Source: Chryseobacterium ginsenosidimutans
GTDB taxonomy: Bacteria; Bacteroidota; Bacteroidia; Flavobacteriales; Weeksellaceae
DNA length: 64,000 bases
Assembly (NCBI RefSeq): GCF_024807225.1
Contig: NZ_JANUCO010000001.1
Coordinates: 2,976,001-3,040,000 of the forward strand
Reading direction: 5' to 3'
Under the pieces are notes generated by a model. The model saw nothing but the letters and a program-made list of their open reading frames with translations. It was not told where the DNA came from and did no database searches. Position numbers and translations under genes: made by a program. Positions 25,685 to 34,597 of the stretch are shown piece after piece (the stretch's first letter is position 1; each line of letters opens with the position of its first letter).

Positions 25685-27157
25685 TTATTTTTTTACGAAT
25701 CTGATAAGGATTGCGCCCACTGCAAAAAACGCAGACATTGATATGAATGCATACTGCATATTATGAAACTTTTGGATGAATACACTGAAAATAAGCATTC
25801 CGCAGATAATTGCTATTTTTTCAAGCACATCATAGAAACTGAAGTAGGTTGTATTTTCCATAGAATTTTCCGGTAATAACTTCGAGTATGTCGATCTGGA
25901 CATCGCCTGAAGCCCCCCCATCACCAAACCTATAAGACCTGCCAAACCATAAAACTGTAGTTGAAGATTAGGATTTTCTTTATTCAAAGAATACGCAGAT
26001 AAACAGCAGATAATCCAAATAATAACAGCAATGGTGATCACGTTTTTGTTTCCGATCTTTTTAGATAATTTTGAGAACAGGAAAGCTCCGAAAATCGCGA
26101 TGATCTGAATTACTAAAATTGTAATAATAAGTTTATATTTATCTACTTCTTTCGGGAAGATAACGGTGCTTCCAAAAGGAACAGCCATCAAAAATATAGT
26201 CTGCATCCCTACACTGTAAAAGAAGAAACTTGATAAGAAAAATTTCAGCTTTTTATCTGAAAAAAGCTTGCTTCCAACACGGAATAATTCTCGAAAGCTT
26301 TCTTTCGCAATATCTTTATAGAAACTGATGTTATCTTTTAATACTTCAAAGAAACCACCTTGTTCTTCGTGCTTTTTAAAAATGTTTTTATAATTTAAAA
26401 GAACCAAATCTTTAGGAAGTTTCTCCTTCACATCTCCGAACTGCGGCAAATGTTTAAAAGTATATTGCGAGAATCCAAACCACCAAGCTCCCGTCAGTAA
26501 GAAGCTTATTCTGATATAAATCTTAGCCTGTTCCGGACCTTTCGCTACTACCTGGATTAATACCAAACATATAATCAATAAAATTACGGATCCTATATAA
26601 CCGTAGATATATCCTTTTGCAGAAAGCGAATCCTGCTTTTCGGGAGTGGCAATATCGGGTAAGAACGAATTATAAAACACCAAACTTCCCCAAAACCCTA
26701 CACTCGCCGTAATACTGAACAGCAAACCTAAAAAGAAATTAGACATCCCCGTAAACATCGCCAATCCCATACATGATGTTGCTCCCAGATAACAGAAAAA
26801 CTGTAAAAAAGATTTCTTGTTCCCAATAGTATCTGCTAAAGATGACAAAAACGGTGATAAAAGTACAACGAGGAAAAATGACAATGCGTAAGAAAAGCTG
26901 AGAACAGCATCCGGCTCATAACTTTCTCCAAACACTCTTATCATGTGTCTCACAGGAACTTCCTGAATTTCTTTGGCAGCACTCACAAACTCTTTCTTGT
27001 TGTAAGCTGTCGTAAGAATCGTGTAATAGATAGGAAATATGGCAGACGTAATAACCAGTGAATAAACAGAATTTGCCCAGTCATAAACTGCCCAAGCTTT
27101 CATAATCTTCGGATTATTCTTTATATTCTGAGGTTGTTGATTCTCAATTTCAGACAT
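25685..27157 (-). CDS. MFS transporter, UMF1/Atg22-like
   Basis: A 490-residue inner-membrane carrier with about 12 helices. MKAWAVYDWANSVYSLVITSAIFPIYY is the characteristic UMF1 opening, with D-W-A-N in helix 1, and SLADTIGNKKSFLQFFCYLGA is the MFS A-like loop after helix 2-3. FYNSFLPDIATPEKQDSLSAKGYIYGYIGS and GLQAMSRSTYSKLLPENS are further family signatures. The related eukaryotic Atg22 exports amino acids from the vacuole; the bacterial substrate is unknown. It is monocistronic with a terminator. Confidence 0.88.
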   Translation of the reverse strand: MSEIENQQPQNIKNNPKIMKAWAVYDWANSVYSLVITSAIFPIYYTILTTAYNKKEFVSAAKEIQEVPVRHMIRVFGESYEPDAVLSFSYALSFFLVVLLSPFLSSLADTIGNKKSFLQFFCYLGATSCMGLAMFTGMSNFFLGLLFSITASVGFWGSLVFYNSFLPDIATPEKQDSLSAKGYIYGYIGSVILLIICLVLIQVVAKGPEQAKIYIRISFLLTGAWWFGFSQYTFKHLPQFGDVKEKLPKDLVLLNYKNIFKKHEEQGGFFEVLKDNISFYKDIAKESFRELFRVGSKLFSDKKLKFFLSSFFFYSVGMQTIFLMAVPFGSTVIFPKEVDKYKLIITILVIQIIAIFGAFLFSKLSKKIGNKNVITIAVIIWIICCLSAYSLNKENPNLQLQFYGLAGLIGLVMGGLQAMSRSTYSKLLPENSMENTTYFSFYDVLEKIAIICGMLIFSVFIQKFHNMQYAFISMSAFFAVGAILIRFVKK

Positions 27158-27288
27158 TATAATTAAATATTAAGTAGCACAAAAATATAAAAACCATTGA
27201 ACATTCGGTGCTTTTTTTTATTAATTACAACTTAACAGAAGATATAATTTCTTTTTTATGAAAATCTCAATATTCTTATCAATAAAAA

Positions 27289-27311
27289 AGTGATCCATTT
27301 CTGCATCACTT
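27289..27311 (-). terminator. orphan terminator-like hairpin upstream of the UMF1 gene
   Basis: On the minus strand AAGTGAT / ATCACTT with a 9-10-nt loop is followed by TTTTTATT. The thiolase gene already has a terminator at 27632, so this one would end a separate short transcript arising between about 27320 and 27630, or belong to the repeat element there. Confidence 0.5.
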
Positions 27312-27350
27312 CTTGTTTTTATAAATGTTTACTCAAATGGAATCCTTTAT

Positions 27351-27516
27351 TTTTAACGCAAAGATTATATTTACATTCCGCATTATTTTTAGAAGGCAAA
27401 GACAAATAAAATTTGCTTTCGCGAAGCGTGAAAACAACACTTCATTAAATCAACTTGTTGATTCATCTTTACTCACTTCAACTAAATTACTATTGAATTA
27501 AATCTTTGCGTTAAAA
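27351..27516. repeat. MITE-like element with perfect 16-bp inverted ends
   Basis: TTTTAACGCAAAGATT at 27351..27366 is repeated exactly in inverse at 27501..27516, giving a 166-bp element without coding capacity. Internal TTTGCTTTCGCGAAGCGTG is a smaller stem. It is related in size and arm motif to 15338..15511. Apart from this and two hairpins, the 27158-27684 gap is empty. Confidence 0.7.
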
Positions 27517-27631
27517 AATTAGTATTGCTTTTTATTAAATTTAAACAGACTCTAAATAAATGAATTTTTAATATCAATAATAGCTTTTGTATTTTTTGCG
27601 GTTAATTTTAAAATCAACCTCTATAAAAACA

Positions 27632-27661
27632 AAAAATTGGAGCCGAATGACTCCAATTTTT
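27632..27661 (-). terminator. intrinsic terminator of the thiolase operon
   Basis: AAAAATTGGAG / CTCCAATTTTT stem with an 8-nt loop, 24 bp after the thiolase stop at 27685. Confidence 0.85.
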
Positions 27662-27684
27662 ATATTTACATCTTAAAAATTTAA

Positions 27685-28864
27685 TTACAAATTCTCAATA
27701 ACAATAGCCGAAGCTCCACCGCCACCATTACAGATCGCTGCAGCACCGTATTTTGCATTGTTTTGCTTTAAAACATTGATCAAAGTAACGATAATTCTAG
27801 AACCTGAACTTCCAAGTGGGTGACCGATAGCAACCGCTCCACCGTTTACGTTTACTTTAGAAGCATCTAATCCTAAGATCTTGTTATTTGCTAAACCAAC
27901 TACAGAAAACGCTTCGTTGAATTCGAAGAAATCGATGTCTGTAAGCTCTAAACCTGCTTTTTTAAGAGCGATAGGCAAAGCTTTTGAAGGTGAAGTTGTA
28001 AAATCTTCAGGCGCTTGAGCAGCATCAGCGTAAGAAACGATTCTTGCTAATGGCTTAAGTCCCAATTCTTCCATTTTCTCTTTAGAAACAAGAATCAACG
28101 CAGAAGCTCCGTCATTAAGAGTAGAAGCATTTGCAGCTGTTACCGTACCTTCTTCTTTTTTGAAAACTGTAGGAAGTGTAGGAATTCTGTCGAAATTTAC
28201 CGCTTTATATTCTTCATCTTCAGCGAAAACGATAGGATCTCCTTTTCTCTGAGGAATCGATACAGGAACAACTTCTTCAGCAAATTTCCCTTCGCTCCAA
28301 GCTTTTGCAGCTCTTTTGTAAGATTCAATCGCAAAATTATCCTGCTCTTCTCTTGAAATACTATAATCTGTAGCACATTTCTCTGCACAAACTCCCATGT
28401 GAACCTTATTGTAAACGTCTGTAAGACCGTCTAAAACCATTCCGTCCTGCATTTTAACGTCACCTAATTTCGTAGCGTTTCTTGCATTATAATAGTGAGG
28501 AACTGAAGACATGTTTTCCATACCTCCTGCAACGATTACCTCTGCATCACCCGCTTTAATTGCCTGTGCAGCCATCGTAACAGCCTTCATTCCTGAAGCA
28601 CAAACTTTATTGATTGTCGTAGCAATAGTCTCGTTTGAAAGTCCCGCTCCTAAAGCAACCTGACGAGCCGGAGCCTGTCCTTCTCCAGCCTGTAAAACGT
28701 TCCCCATGTAAATTTCCTGAACCGATTTCGGATCAAGACCGATTTTGTCTAATGCTCCTTTTACCGCAACAGATCCTAACTTAGTAGCCGGAAACCGTTG
28801 ATAAACTTCCCAAAAAACTTCCCATCGGAGTTCTTACTGCGGAAACGATGAATACTTCTTTCAT
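27685..28864 (-). pseudogene. acetyl-CoA C-acyltransferase (thiolase), frameshifted near the N-terminus
   Basis: A thiolase for acetoacetyl-CoA or beta-ketoacyl-CoA metabolism. The gene starts at 28864 (MKEVFIVSAVRTPMGSFLGS) but hits a stop after STVSGY because of one extra base at GAAAC (plus strand 28791..28795). Removing it gives STVPATKLGSVAVKGALDK and joins the remaining 340 codons, about 392 residues in all, the normal length. Active-site motifs are intact: nucleophile Cys in NKVCASGMKA (about residue 88), GHPLGSSG with the His, and CNGGGGASA with the second Cys. The internal ATG at 28707 would give a truncated enzyme lacking the first 52 residues. Likely the third gene of an operon with two small genes upstream. 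Confidence 0.85.
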
Positions 28865-28881
28865 GTGTATATACTTTATTT

Positions 28882-29346
28882 CTATTTTTTATTTTCTATT
28901 ACTTTTTCTAAAGGCAAATCATATTTATCACCATTCAATACGCTTTCAATTCTTAAAAAATTATCCTGGCTTGCAAATATTTTATTAGAATAAACATCTC
29001 CTATTTTTACAGGATTGTCCTTCTCTGATTTTTCCAGCACAATCGCCTTATAATTGCAGTCATCAATAAAAACCATGGTGGATTTTATAAAATCTTTTCC
29101 GTCGTTATAATATTCTGTCTGCACATTATCTTTCACCGTCATATACCAAAGGTTTTTGGGATAATTGATACGTAAAAAAGTTCCTTCTTTGATATTGCTG
29201 CATTTTACAGGGTTATCTAAAGGCTTTTGTTTTACAGTTTCAGTTTTTGGCTTTGGCTTTGACTTTGCTGTTTCTTTTTTCTGTGCGTCGATTTGGGAAA
29301 CACATAAAAATAATGCCGCGACTGAAAGTACTTTAAAAAAATTCAT
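28882..29346 (-). CDS. secreted protein of unknown function
   Basis: A 154-residue protein with signal peptide MNFFKVLSVAALFLCVSQIDAQ, a Lys-rich linker (KKETAKSKPKPKTETVKQKP) and a compact C-terminal domain (CSNIKEGTFLRINYPKNLWYMTVKDNVQTEYYNDGKDFIKSTMVFIDDCNYKAIVLEKSE). That domain resembles small exported beta proteins of Flavobacteriia that have no name. It lies 14 bp after a membrane-protein gene and 17 bp before the thiolase start, so all three are probably one transcript. Confidence 0.65.
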   Translation of the reverse strand: MNFFKVLSVAALFLCVSQIDAQKKETAKSKPKPKTETVKQKPLDNPVKCSNIKEGTFLRINYPKNLWYMTVKDNVQTEYYNDGKDFIKSTMVFIDDCNYKAIVLEKSEKDNPVKIGDVYSNKIFASQDNFLRIESVLNGDKYDLPLEKVIENKK

Positions 29347-29360
29347 ATCTGTGTTTGTTT

Positions 29361-29744
29361 TTATTTATTCTTATTTTTTGCTAAAAGGATGATAAAAGCT
29401 CCTACAAATTCTACGATCCAACCCCATCTTAATTTTACGATACCCGCCAGTTTTTCCTGCCAAGATTTGAAAGGCATAAAGCTAAAGTATTCTAAAGACT
29501 GCATCTTTACAGCAAACAAAGTGAAGGTGAATAAAAGGATTAAAAGAATCGCAAAAATTCTTGCCATTTTCCCACTATTGTTCACAATCCCAAAAAGTGC
29601 TCCTGCGGAGAAAATCCAGCATGCTATTGCCAAATAATGATCTACCTTCCAATAGTTCCAGTTTCCTACAATAGGCACATGAACTAATGGCAGAAAGCTT
29701 CCTGCGACAACTAATAACAATCCTAATAATTGAATATTTTTCAT
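29361..29744 (-). CDS. small membrane protein, four helices
   Basis: A 127-residue protein with four hydrophobic segments: QLLGLLLVVAGSFLPLVHVP, LAIACWIFSAGALFGIV, IFAILLILLFTFTLFAVKM and WIVEFVGAFIILLAK. No family is recognised. The chosen start, MKNIQLLG at 29744, follows a TATTTTGG promoter-like segment; an in-frame ATG at 29780 lies upstream of that and is rejected. It heads the three-gene unit with the secreted protein and the thiolase. Confidence 0.65.
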   Translation of the reverse strand: MKNIQLLGLLLVVAGSFLPLVHVPIVGNWNYWKVDHYLAIACWIFSAGALFGIVNNSGKMARIFAILLILLFTFTLFAVKMQSLEYFSFMPFKSWQEKLAGIVKLRWGWIVEFVGAFIILLAKNKNK

Positions 29745-29765
29745 ATCTATTAAAGTGCCAAAATA

Positions 29766-29793
29766 CAAAAAAAAACACACTTAGAATAAGTGT
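29766..29793 (-). terminator. intrinsic terminator of the outer-membrane gene at 29894
   Basis: ACACTTA / TAAGTGT stem with a 3-nt loop on the minus strand, followed by a run of about nine T. It lies 100 bp past the stop at 29894 and ahead of the next promoter. Confidence 0.7.
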
Positions 29794-29893
29794 ATTTTAA
29801 ATATAGTAATTTACAATTAACTATTTATTAATAATAAAAATTTCAAAATAATATTTAATAATTCGTAAAAAAATAATACACATTATTGATAAT

Positions 29894-30988
29894 TTAAAAA
29901 TTAACACTCATTATTTCTATTCCGATCTGAAGTCCATATTTGTGTGTCAGATTAGCATTATTATTAAATGTCGGTGTAAAATCCTTCTGAACGTATATAT
30001 TGAATCCCGCATATCCTATTCCCAATTTTCCTCCCACCACAAAATCATTCACGCCATGTGTCAGTCTTTCTCTTTCTACTATCCTGTTACTGAATTCATT
30101 AGAATATTTATTGTAAATATTGCTTGTAATTCTTGCTCCTCCGTAAACTCCTGCAATAATATTAAACTGGCTTTTTCTGTTGTCCAGATATTTTACGCCG
30201 TCATACTCGATATATTTAGGATTTAAAACAAATCTGAAATCCACCGGAACAAAAATATAATGATTATCAAGATGCGTTTCCTTCAAATCCCCTTTAGCAA
30301 AATCTTTAATTCCTAGCATATTATTGTCCTGAGAAAATACTCTGCCGTATTTCGGTTTCGACTGATCCCATCGATAACCAACTCCAATTCGATAAAACAA
30401 AGGACTTCTGAATCCTCCAAGCTGATTTTCATATCTCACCACAAAACTTGTAGAATTAAAAACCGTATTTTTCACATCAGAATCTTTATCAAAAAATTTG
30501 AAAGGCTTATCTTTTGAAGTATATCCGGTTCCAACAAGCGCAATTGCATATTCAAAGGATTGAAGATAGTCTTTTGGCGTTTTCTTATCTCCATCCATAC
30601 GCATTTTTACGCCACCCAATCCGAGCATCATTTGGTTTTTCCCGCTTCTTAAAGAATCATTCGGTCTCAAAACAGCATCTTTTACCATTTCTCTCGTTGC
30701 TTCTTCGAGTTCAGATTTTCGGGCATCTACTTTTTCATTAATGCTCTGTTCGTATTTTGAAGCAATTTCGGCTCTTTGTTTTTGCTTCTCATCGGTATTG
30801 ATTTTATTATTCTTGAAATTGTTGTCGACGCCATCAAGCTCTTTATTCATTTTTACTTTTTCTGAAACTACGATGCTGTCGATCTTTCTCGAATAGCTTT
30901 TTAATTGTGAATTTGTGTGCGGATTTTCTTGTGCAAAACTGTAAGAAAATGCCATGACAGCAGTCATTAAAGCAATTTTTGTTTTCAT
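29894..30988 (-). CDS. outer-membrane beta-barrel protein with coiled N-terminal region
   Basis: A 364-residue exported protein with signal peptide MKTKIALMTAVMAFSYSFAQ. Residues 25-110 are highly charged and helical, with MNKELDGVDNNFKNNKINTDEKQKQRAEIASKYEQSINEKVDARKSEL, probably a coiled coil. Residues 120-364 alternate as a beta-barrel (MMLGLGGVKMRM, SFVVRYENQLGGF, YRIGVGYRWDQ, FVPVDFRFVL) and end in Phe, the usual last residue of an outer-membrane protein. It lies downstream of an ECF sigma and an anti-sigma-like gene and may be their output (inference). Confidence 0.7.
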   Translation of the reverse strand: MKTKIALMTAVMAFSYSFAQENPHTNSQLKSYSRKIDSIVVSEKVKMNKELDGVDNNFKNNKINTDEKQKQRAEIASKYEQSINEKVDARKSELEEATREMVKDAVLRPNDSLRSGKNQMMLGLGGVKMRMDGDKKTPKDYLQSFEYAIALVGTGYTSKDKPFKFFDKDSDVKNTVFNSTSFVVRYENQLGGFRSPLFYRIGVGYRWDQSKPKYGRVFSQDNNMLGIKDFAKGDLKETHLDNHYIFVPVDFRFVLNPKYIEYDGVKYLDNRKSQFNIIAGVYGGARITSNIYNKYSNEFSNRIVERERLTHGVNDFVVGGKLGIGYAGFNIYVQKDFTPTFNNNANLTHKYGLQIGIEIMSVNF

Positions 30989-31070
30989 GTATTTTTATAT
31001 TATTTTAGACACTACTATAGCGCTGTTCGTTTTTAATGAACAGGAATTTCTATTTAAAAAGTTTAAAAAT

Positions 31071-31760
31071 TTACTTGGAATCGATATAAACCGTCACGCC
31101 TAGAACCGTCACATTATCTACTTTCGGAACGGCTTTATCAAGATTAAAAACACCTAATTTCACTTCGTTTTTATACGGATTTTCACGGGTTTTATCAAAT
31201 TCTCTTCCTAAAAGAAGCTCATTTGCATTGATGTAACTTGATTTTGTTTTTTTCACTTCTGCAATTACAGGAAGGTTTGGATTTTTATTTTCAATTTTCA
31301 CTAGCTTAATCTCAATATTTTCAGGCTGTTTGATTGCAATTTGAGATGTTTTAAATTCTGAGATTTCAGGTTGAATAAATTGCTGTTCTTTTTTTGGAAT
31401 AAAATTTTCTTCAGCATTGATCTTTTTATTTTCAGCAACAATTTTCACTTCATTTTCCTTAATTGCTTCATCATTTGAAATAACAGGTTGAGTCTTGAAT
31501 TCCGGATTTATCGTGTTTTTCAATCCTTTTTTAACAAGATAATCTGTTTTCTTAGAATCAAAATTATTTTTATCGGTAGTAAAATAAATAACAGTTCCTA
31601 CCGAAATCAACAACAAAACAACGGCTGCATATTTCCACCAATGGAATGATGTTTTTGAAACCATTTCAGGCGTTTCCTCCAGCTTTTGATCCAGTTTATC
31701 CCAAAGATCTGCAGAAGGCTTTATTTCAAGCTTTTCGTAATCAGATCTTAACTGTTTCAT
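31071..31760 (-). CDS. single-pass membrane protein, candidate anti-sigma factor
   Basis: A 229-residue protein from MKQLRSDYEKLEIKPSADLWDKLDQKLEE, a cytoplasmic head of about 40 residues. One membrane helix follows (YAAVVLLLISVGTVIYFTT), then a long Lys/Glu/Asn-rich periplasmic part. The start overlaps the sigma gene stop at 31741 by 20 bp, indicating translational coupling. The topology and position fit an anti-sigma factor that holds the adjacent ECF sigma, but no zinc-binding anti-sigma motif is seen. The role is inferred from context. The upstream in-frame ATG at 31775 is also possible. Confidence 0.7.
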   Translation of the reverse strand: MKQLRSDYEKLEIKPSADLWDKLDQKLEETPEMVSKTSFHWWKYAAVVLLLISVGTVIYFTTDKNNFDSKKTDYLVKKGLKNTINPEFKTQPVISNDEAIKENEVKIVAENKKINAEENFIPKKEQQFIQPEISEFKTSQIAIKQPENIEIKLVKIENKNPNLPVIAEVKKTKSSYINANELLLGREFDKTRENPYKNEVKLGVFNLDKAVPKVDNVTVLGVTVYIDSK

Positions 31761-32298
31761 TATTTTTCTTTCCATTTTCTTTTGCTTTTAAATAATCGGC
31801 GATCCATTTCTTCGATTTGCTCAACTGGCTTTTGCTTGTGCCTTCAGAAATATTGAGGATTTCTGCAATTTCTTGATGCTTTTTCTCTTCAAAAACATAA
31901 AGATTAAAAACAAGTCTGTATCCATCGGGCATTTTAGAAAAAATTTCATCCATATTAATTTCTTCTATTTCATCTTCCCAGTTGTCTTCTAAATCTCCGA
32001 TTTCATTTACCTCAACATCTTTATAAAGAATATTTTTACTTTTCCTGATGAAATTAATCGAATTATTGACCACAATTTTCCTCAGCCAAAACGGGAAACT
32101 TTTCCATTCTTTGCATTCGTCAATTTTCGAAAAACAGGTGAAAAAAGAATTCATCAAAATATCTTCTGCATCATGGAGATTATTAACGTAAGAATTTGCA
32201 ATGGCAAGCATTTTCGCCGAAAACATGTCGTACAGAGCTTTCTGCCCTCTCCGGTCCTGTTTTTTTGCCAGTTTAAAATTCTCTTCTAAGTTCTTCAT
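31741..32298 (-). CDS. ECF-type RNA polymerase sigma-70 factor
   Basis: A 185-residue extracytoplasmic-function sigma factor. Region 2 contains KKQDRRGQKALYDMFSAKMLAIANSYVNNLHDAEDILMNSFFTCF and FPFWLRKIVVNNSINFIRK. An acidic linker follows, EVNEIGDLEDNWEDEIEEINMDEIF, then region 4 with PDGYRLVFNLYVFEEKKHQEIAEILNISEGTSKSQLSKSKKWI. It is the first gene of a three-gene locus with an anti-sigma-like membrane protein and an outer-membrane protein, suggesting envelope-stress-type control. Target promoters cannot be read from sequence. Confidence 0.92.
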   Translation of the reverse strand: MKNLEENFKLAKKQDRRGQKALYDMFSAKMLAIANSYVNNLHDAEDILMNSFFTCFSKIDECKEWKSFPFWLRKIVVNNSINFIRKSKNILYKDVEVNEIGDLEDNWEDEIEEINMDEIFSKMPDGYRLVFNLYVFEEKKHQEIAEILNISEGTSKSQLSKSKKWIADYLKAKENGKKNNETVKI

Positions 32299-32414
32299 TT
32301 ATCAGTTTCTATTTATAAGACGGAATATTGCTGAAAAGGTTGCCTTAAAAACAAAAAAAATTGCACTTTTTTTGAAAATGCAATTTAATATATTAAAAAT
32401 CAATGAGATAAAAA

Positions 32415-33797
32415 TTAATGTTTTATCTCTGAAATTTCTGCGGGATTGTGTTTATGTCTGAATAAAACTGCAAATAAGACAGCTAAAATTAAGGCATAAG
32501 CTGCAAAAGCCAACCAGATATTTTGCCAGTCTCTTAGCATTACGGCAGATGATAAAGTACCATCTGTATTTATTGCTGAATTGAACGTATTTTTAAGAAT
32601 CTCAATAAAAGTAGGATTATTAGGTGTTGTTTCCAAATAAGATGATAATTCTGTAGCATTTGTGAATTTGTGCGTGAAGAATTTATCAATTGCCCAACCT
32701 GCAATATTGCTTCCGAAAAAAGCTCCGAAACCATTCGTCATCATCATGAATAATCCTTGTGCAGAAGAGCGAATCTTTTTATCTGTAGTAGTTTCCACGA
32801 AAAGTGATCCCGAAATATTGAAGAAATCGAAAGCCATCCCGTAAACAACACAAGATAAAATAATTAATGATACTCCATATCCTTCCGGAGTTCCGTAAGC
32901 AAAGAAGGCAAATCTCAGTACCCAAGCAAACATTGAAATCAACATTACTTTTTTAATTCCGTATCGTTTTAAAAAGAAAGGAATCGCCAAAATAAATAAT
33001 GTTTCAGAAACCTGAGAAATAGACATCACAATCGTTGATCTCTGAACTACAAAAGAATCTGCATATTTAGGAAAATGAGAAAATTCACTTAAAAAAACGT
33101 CTCCATAAGCGTTTGTTAACTGTAATGCAGCTCCCAAAAGCATAGAAAAACCAAAGAACAAAGCAATTTTATAATTAGCGAATAGCTTAAACGCATTCAG
33201 ACCCAATTGTTCAAATAAAGGGGCCTCTTTATCTATAAGTTTTTGTGGCGGACATTTAGGTAAAGTCAACGCATAAATTCCCAAAATAATTGCAGCTACT
33301 CCTCCAATATAAAACTGTCCTTCTGTCGCTTTATTACCTGTAAGATTGGTAACCCACATTGCCACAATAAAACCAATTGTTCCCCAAACACGAATCGGAG
33401 GAAAATCTTTAACAACATCCAAATTACTATTCTTTAAAACAGTATAAGAAATAGAGTTTGCCAATGCGATTGTCGGCATGTAAAAGCACATCGCAACCAG
33501 CATTACATAATAAAAAGAATCAGGATTTTCTGTATGCGGTAAAAAGAAAAGAACCAAACCATACAGGATTTGCAAGACCGAAAAAATCTTTTCTGCGTTT
33601 ACCCAACGGTCGGCAATAATTCCGGTAATGGTCGGCATAAAAATGGATGCAATCCCCATTGTTCCGAAAACAGCTCCAAACTGCGCTCCATCCCAATGTT
33701 TTGTACCAAACCAAAAATTAGCCATCGTAATCAGCCAAGCTCCCCAAACGAAGAACTGCAGAAAACTTAGGATGGTAAGTCGTAATTTTAAATTCAT
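32415..33797 (-). CDS. nucleoside transporter of the MFS (NupG/XapB-like)
   Basis: A 460-residue inner-membrane carrier with about 12 helices. It opens MNLKLRLTILSFLQFFVWGAWLITMANFW, the nucleoside:H+ symporter signature, and continues GIASIFMPTITGIIADRWVNAEKIF with the loop 2-3 D-R-W motif. FPPIRVWGTIGFIVAMW, FDFFNISGSLFVE and SSAQGLFMMMTNGFGAFFG are further conserved family segments. The cytoplasmic C-terminus is RHKHNPAEISEIKH. It likely imports nucleosides with protons. It lies 24 bp after the bifunctional-nuclease gene and may be cotranscribed with it. Confidence 0.88.
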   Translation of the reverse strand: MNLKLRLTILSFLQFFVWGAWLITMANFWFGTKHWDGAQFGAVFGTMGIASIFMPTITGIIADRWVNAEKIFSVLQILYGLVLFFLPHTENPDSFYYVMLVAMCFYMPTIALANSISYTVLKNSNLDVVKDFPPIRVWGTIGFIVAMWVTNLTGNKATEGQFYIGGVAAIILGIYALTLPKCPPQKLIDKEAPLFEQLGLNAFKLFANYKIALFFGFSMLLGAALQLTNAYGDVFLSEFSHFPKYADSFVVQRSTIVMSISQVSETLFILAIPFFLKRYGIKKVMLISMFAWVLRFAFFAYGTPEGYGVSLIILSCVVYGMAFDFFNISGSLFVETTTDKKIRSSAQGLFMMMTNGFGAFFGSNIAGWAIDKFFTHKFTNATELSSYLETTPNNPTFIEILKNTFNSAINTDGTLSSAVMLRDWQNIWLAFAAYALILAVLFAVLFRHKHNPAEISEIKH

Positions 33798-33821
33798 AAT
33801 TATTAATGTAGAATATCTCTT

Positions 33822-34421
33822 TTAATCAATTTTCTTTTTCCTCCTCTTGATTTCTTCCTGAATTTCCAAGGCAGTATCAAAATCTTCTTCTTTTACGGCT
33901 TCTTCCAATAGTTTCTGAAGCTCTTCCATAGAAACAGATTTCAAACTATCTTCCGCCTGAATCGTTTCAGAAAACGGTTGGTCTTCTTTGGCCACATCTT
34001 CTAGCTCGAGAAGAATCCCGGCTTCATTTAAGACTTGCTGAGTGGTAAAAATAGGAGCATCAAATCTCACTGCCATTGCCACAGCATCAGAAGTTCTTGC
34101 ATCAAGGATCAATTCTTCCTCGTTGGCTTTATTTTTAAAGTTGATATTTGAGAAGAAAACGCCGTCTACAATCTGATAAATGATCACAGAGACCAACTCA
34201 TAATTAGCAGAAACGATAAATTTTGTAAATAAATCGTGCGTAAGAGGACGAGGCGGATGAATGTCTTTCTCCAGACCTAGAGAAATGGATTGAGCCTCGA
34301 AATTTCCTATAACAACAGGTAATTTTATGTGTGTTTCTTCATGTTCCAATAGCAACGCGTACGCCCCGGATTGTGTCTGGCTGTACGATATTCCGCGAAT
34401 AATTAACTGTTTATAATCCAT
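33822..34421 (-). CDS. bifunctional nuclease (BFN/DUF151) protein with UVR motif
   Basis: A 199-residue protein. Residues 1-135 are the DUF151 domain: SGAYALLLEHEETHIKLPVVIGNFEAQSI, RPLTHDLFTKFI and the conserved LDARTSDAVAMAVRFDAPIF. Members have reported RNase/DNase activity in plants and an RNase role in mycobacteria. Residues 165-199 form a UvrB/UvrC-type helical hairpin, LQKLLEEAVKEEDFDTALEIQEEIKRRKKK. This domain pair is normal for Bacteroidota. Soluble and cytoplasmic. It lies directly upstream of the nucleoside transporter, suggesting nucleotide salvage as one possible context. Confidence 0.87.
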   Translation of the reverse strand: MDYKQLIIRGISYSQTQSGAYALLLEHEETHIKLPVVIGNFEAQSISLGLEKDIHPPRPLTHDLFTKFIVSANYELVSVIIYQIVDGVFFSNINFKNKANEEELILDARTSDAVAMAVRFDAPIFTTQQVLNEAGILLELEDVAKEDQPFSETIQAEDSLKSVSMEELQKLLEEAVKEEDFDTALEIQEEIKRRKKKID

Positions 34422-34475
34422 GACTACAAATATAAATTAATTTTTTTATTGTAGGATTTACTTTTAGACAAAAAT

Positions 34476-34497
34476 AAAAGCCCGAAAAGGGGCTTTT
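34476..34497 (-). terminator. intrinsic terminator after etfA
   Basis: AAAAGCCC / GGGCTTTT stem with a 6-nt loop, followed on the minus strand by TATTTTTG. It lies about 100 bp past the etfA stop and ahead of the nuclease gene. Confidence 0.75.
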
Positions 34498-34597
34498 ATG
34501 TATGAATTGTGAATCAACTTCGTCGTTAGTTTTGCTTCTCAATTGAATTTTAAATTCAAACAAACAAAGCAAATTGACGAGTACAAATTCACTTTTT

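Noticed and set aside
28197..28388. 63-codon minus-strand frame within the thiolase
   Set aside because: Shadow frame of a highly conserved enzyme region.
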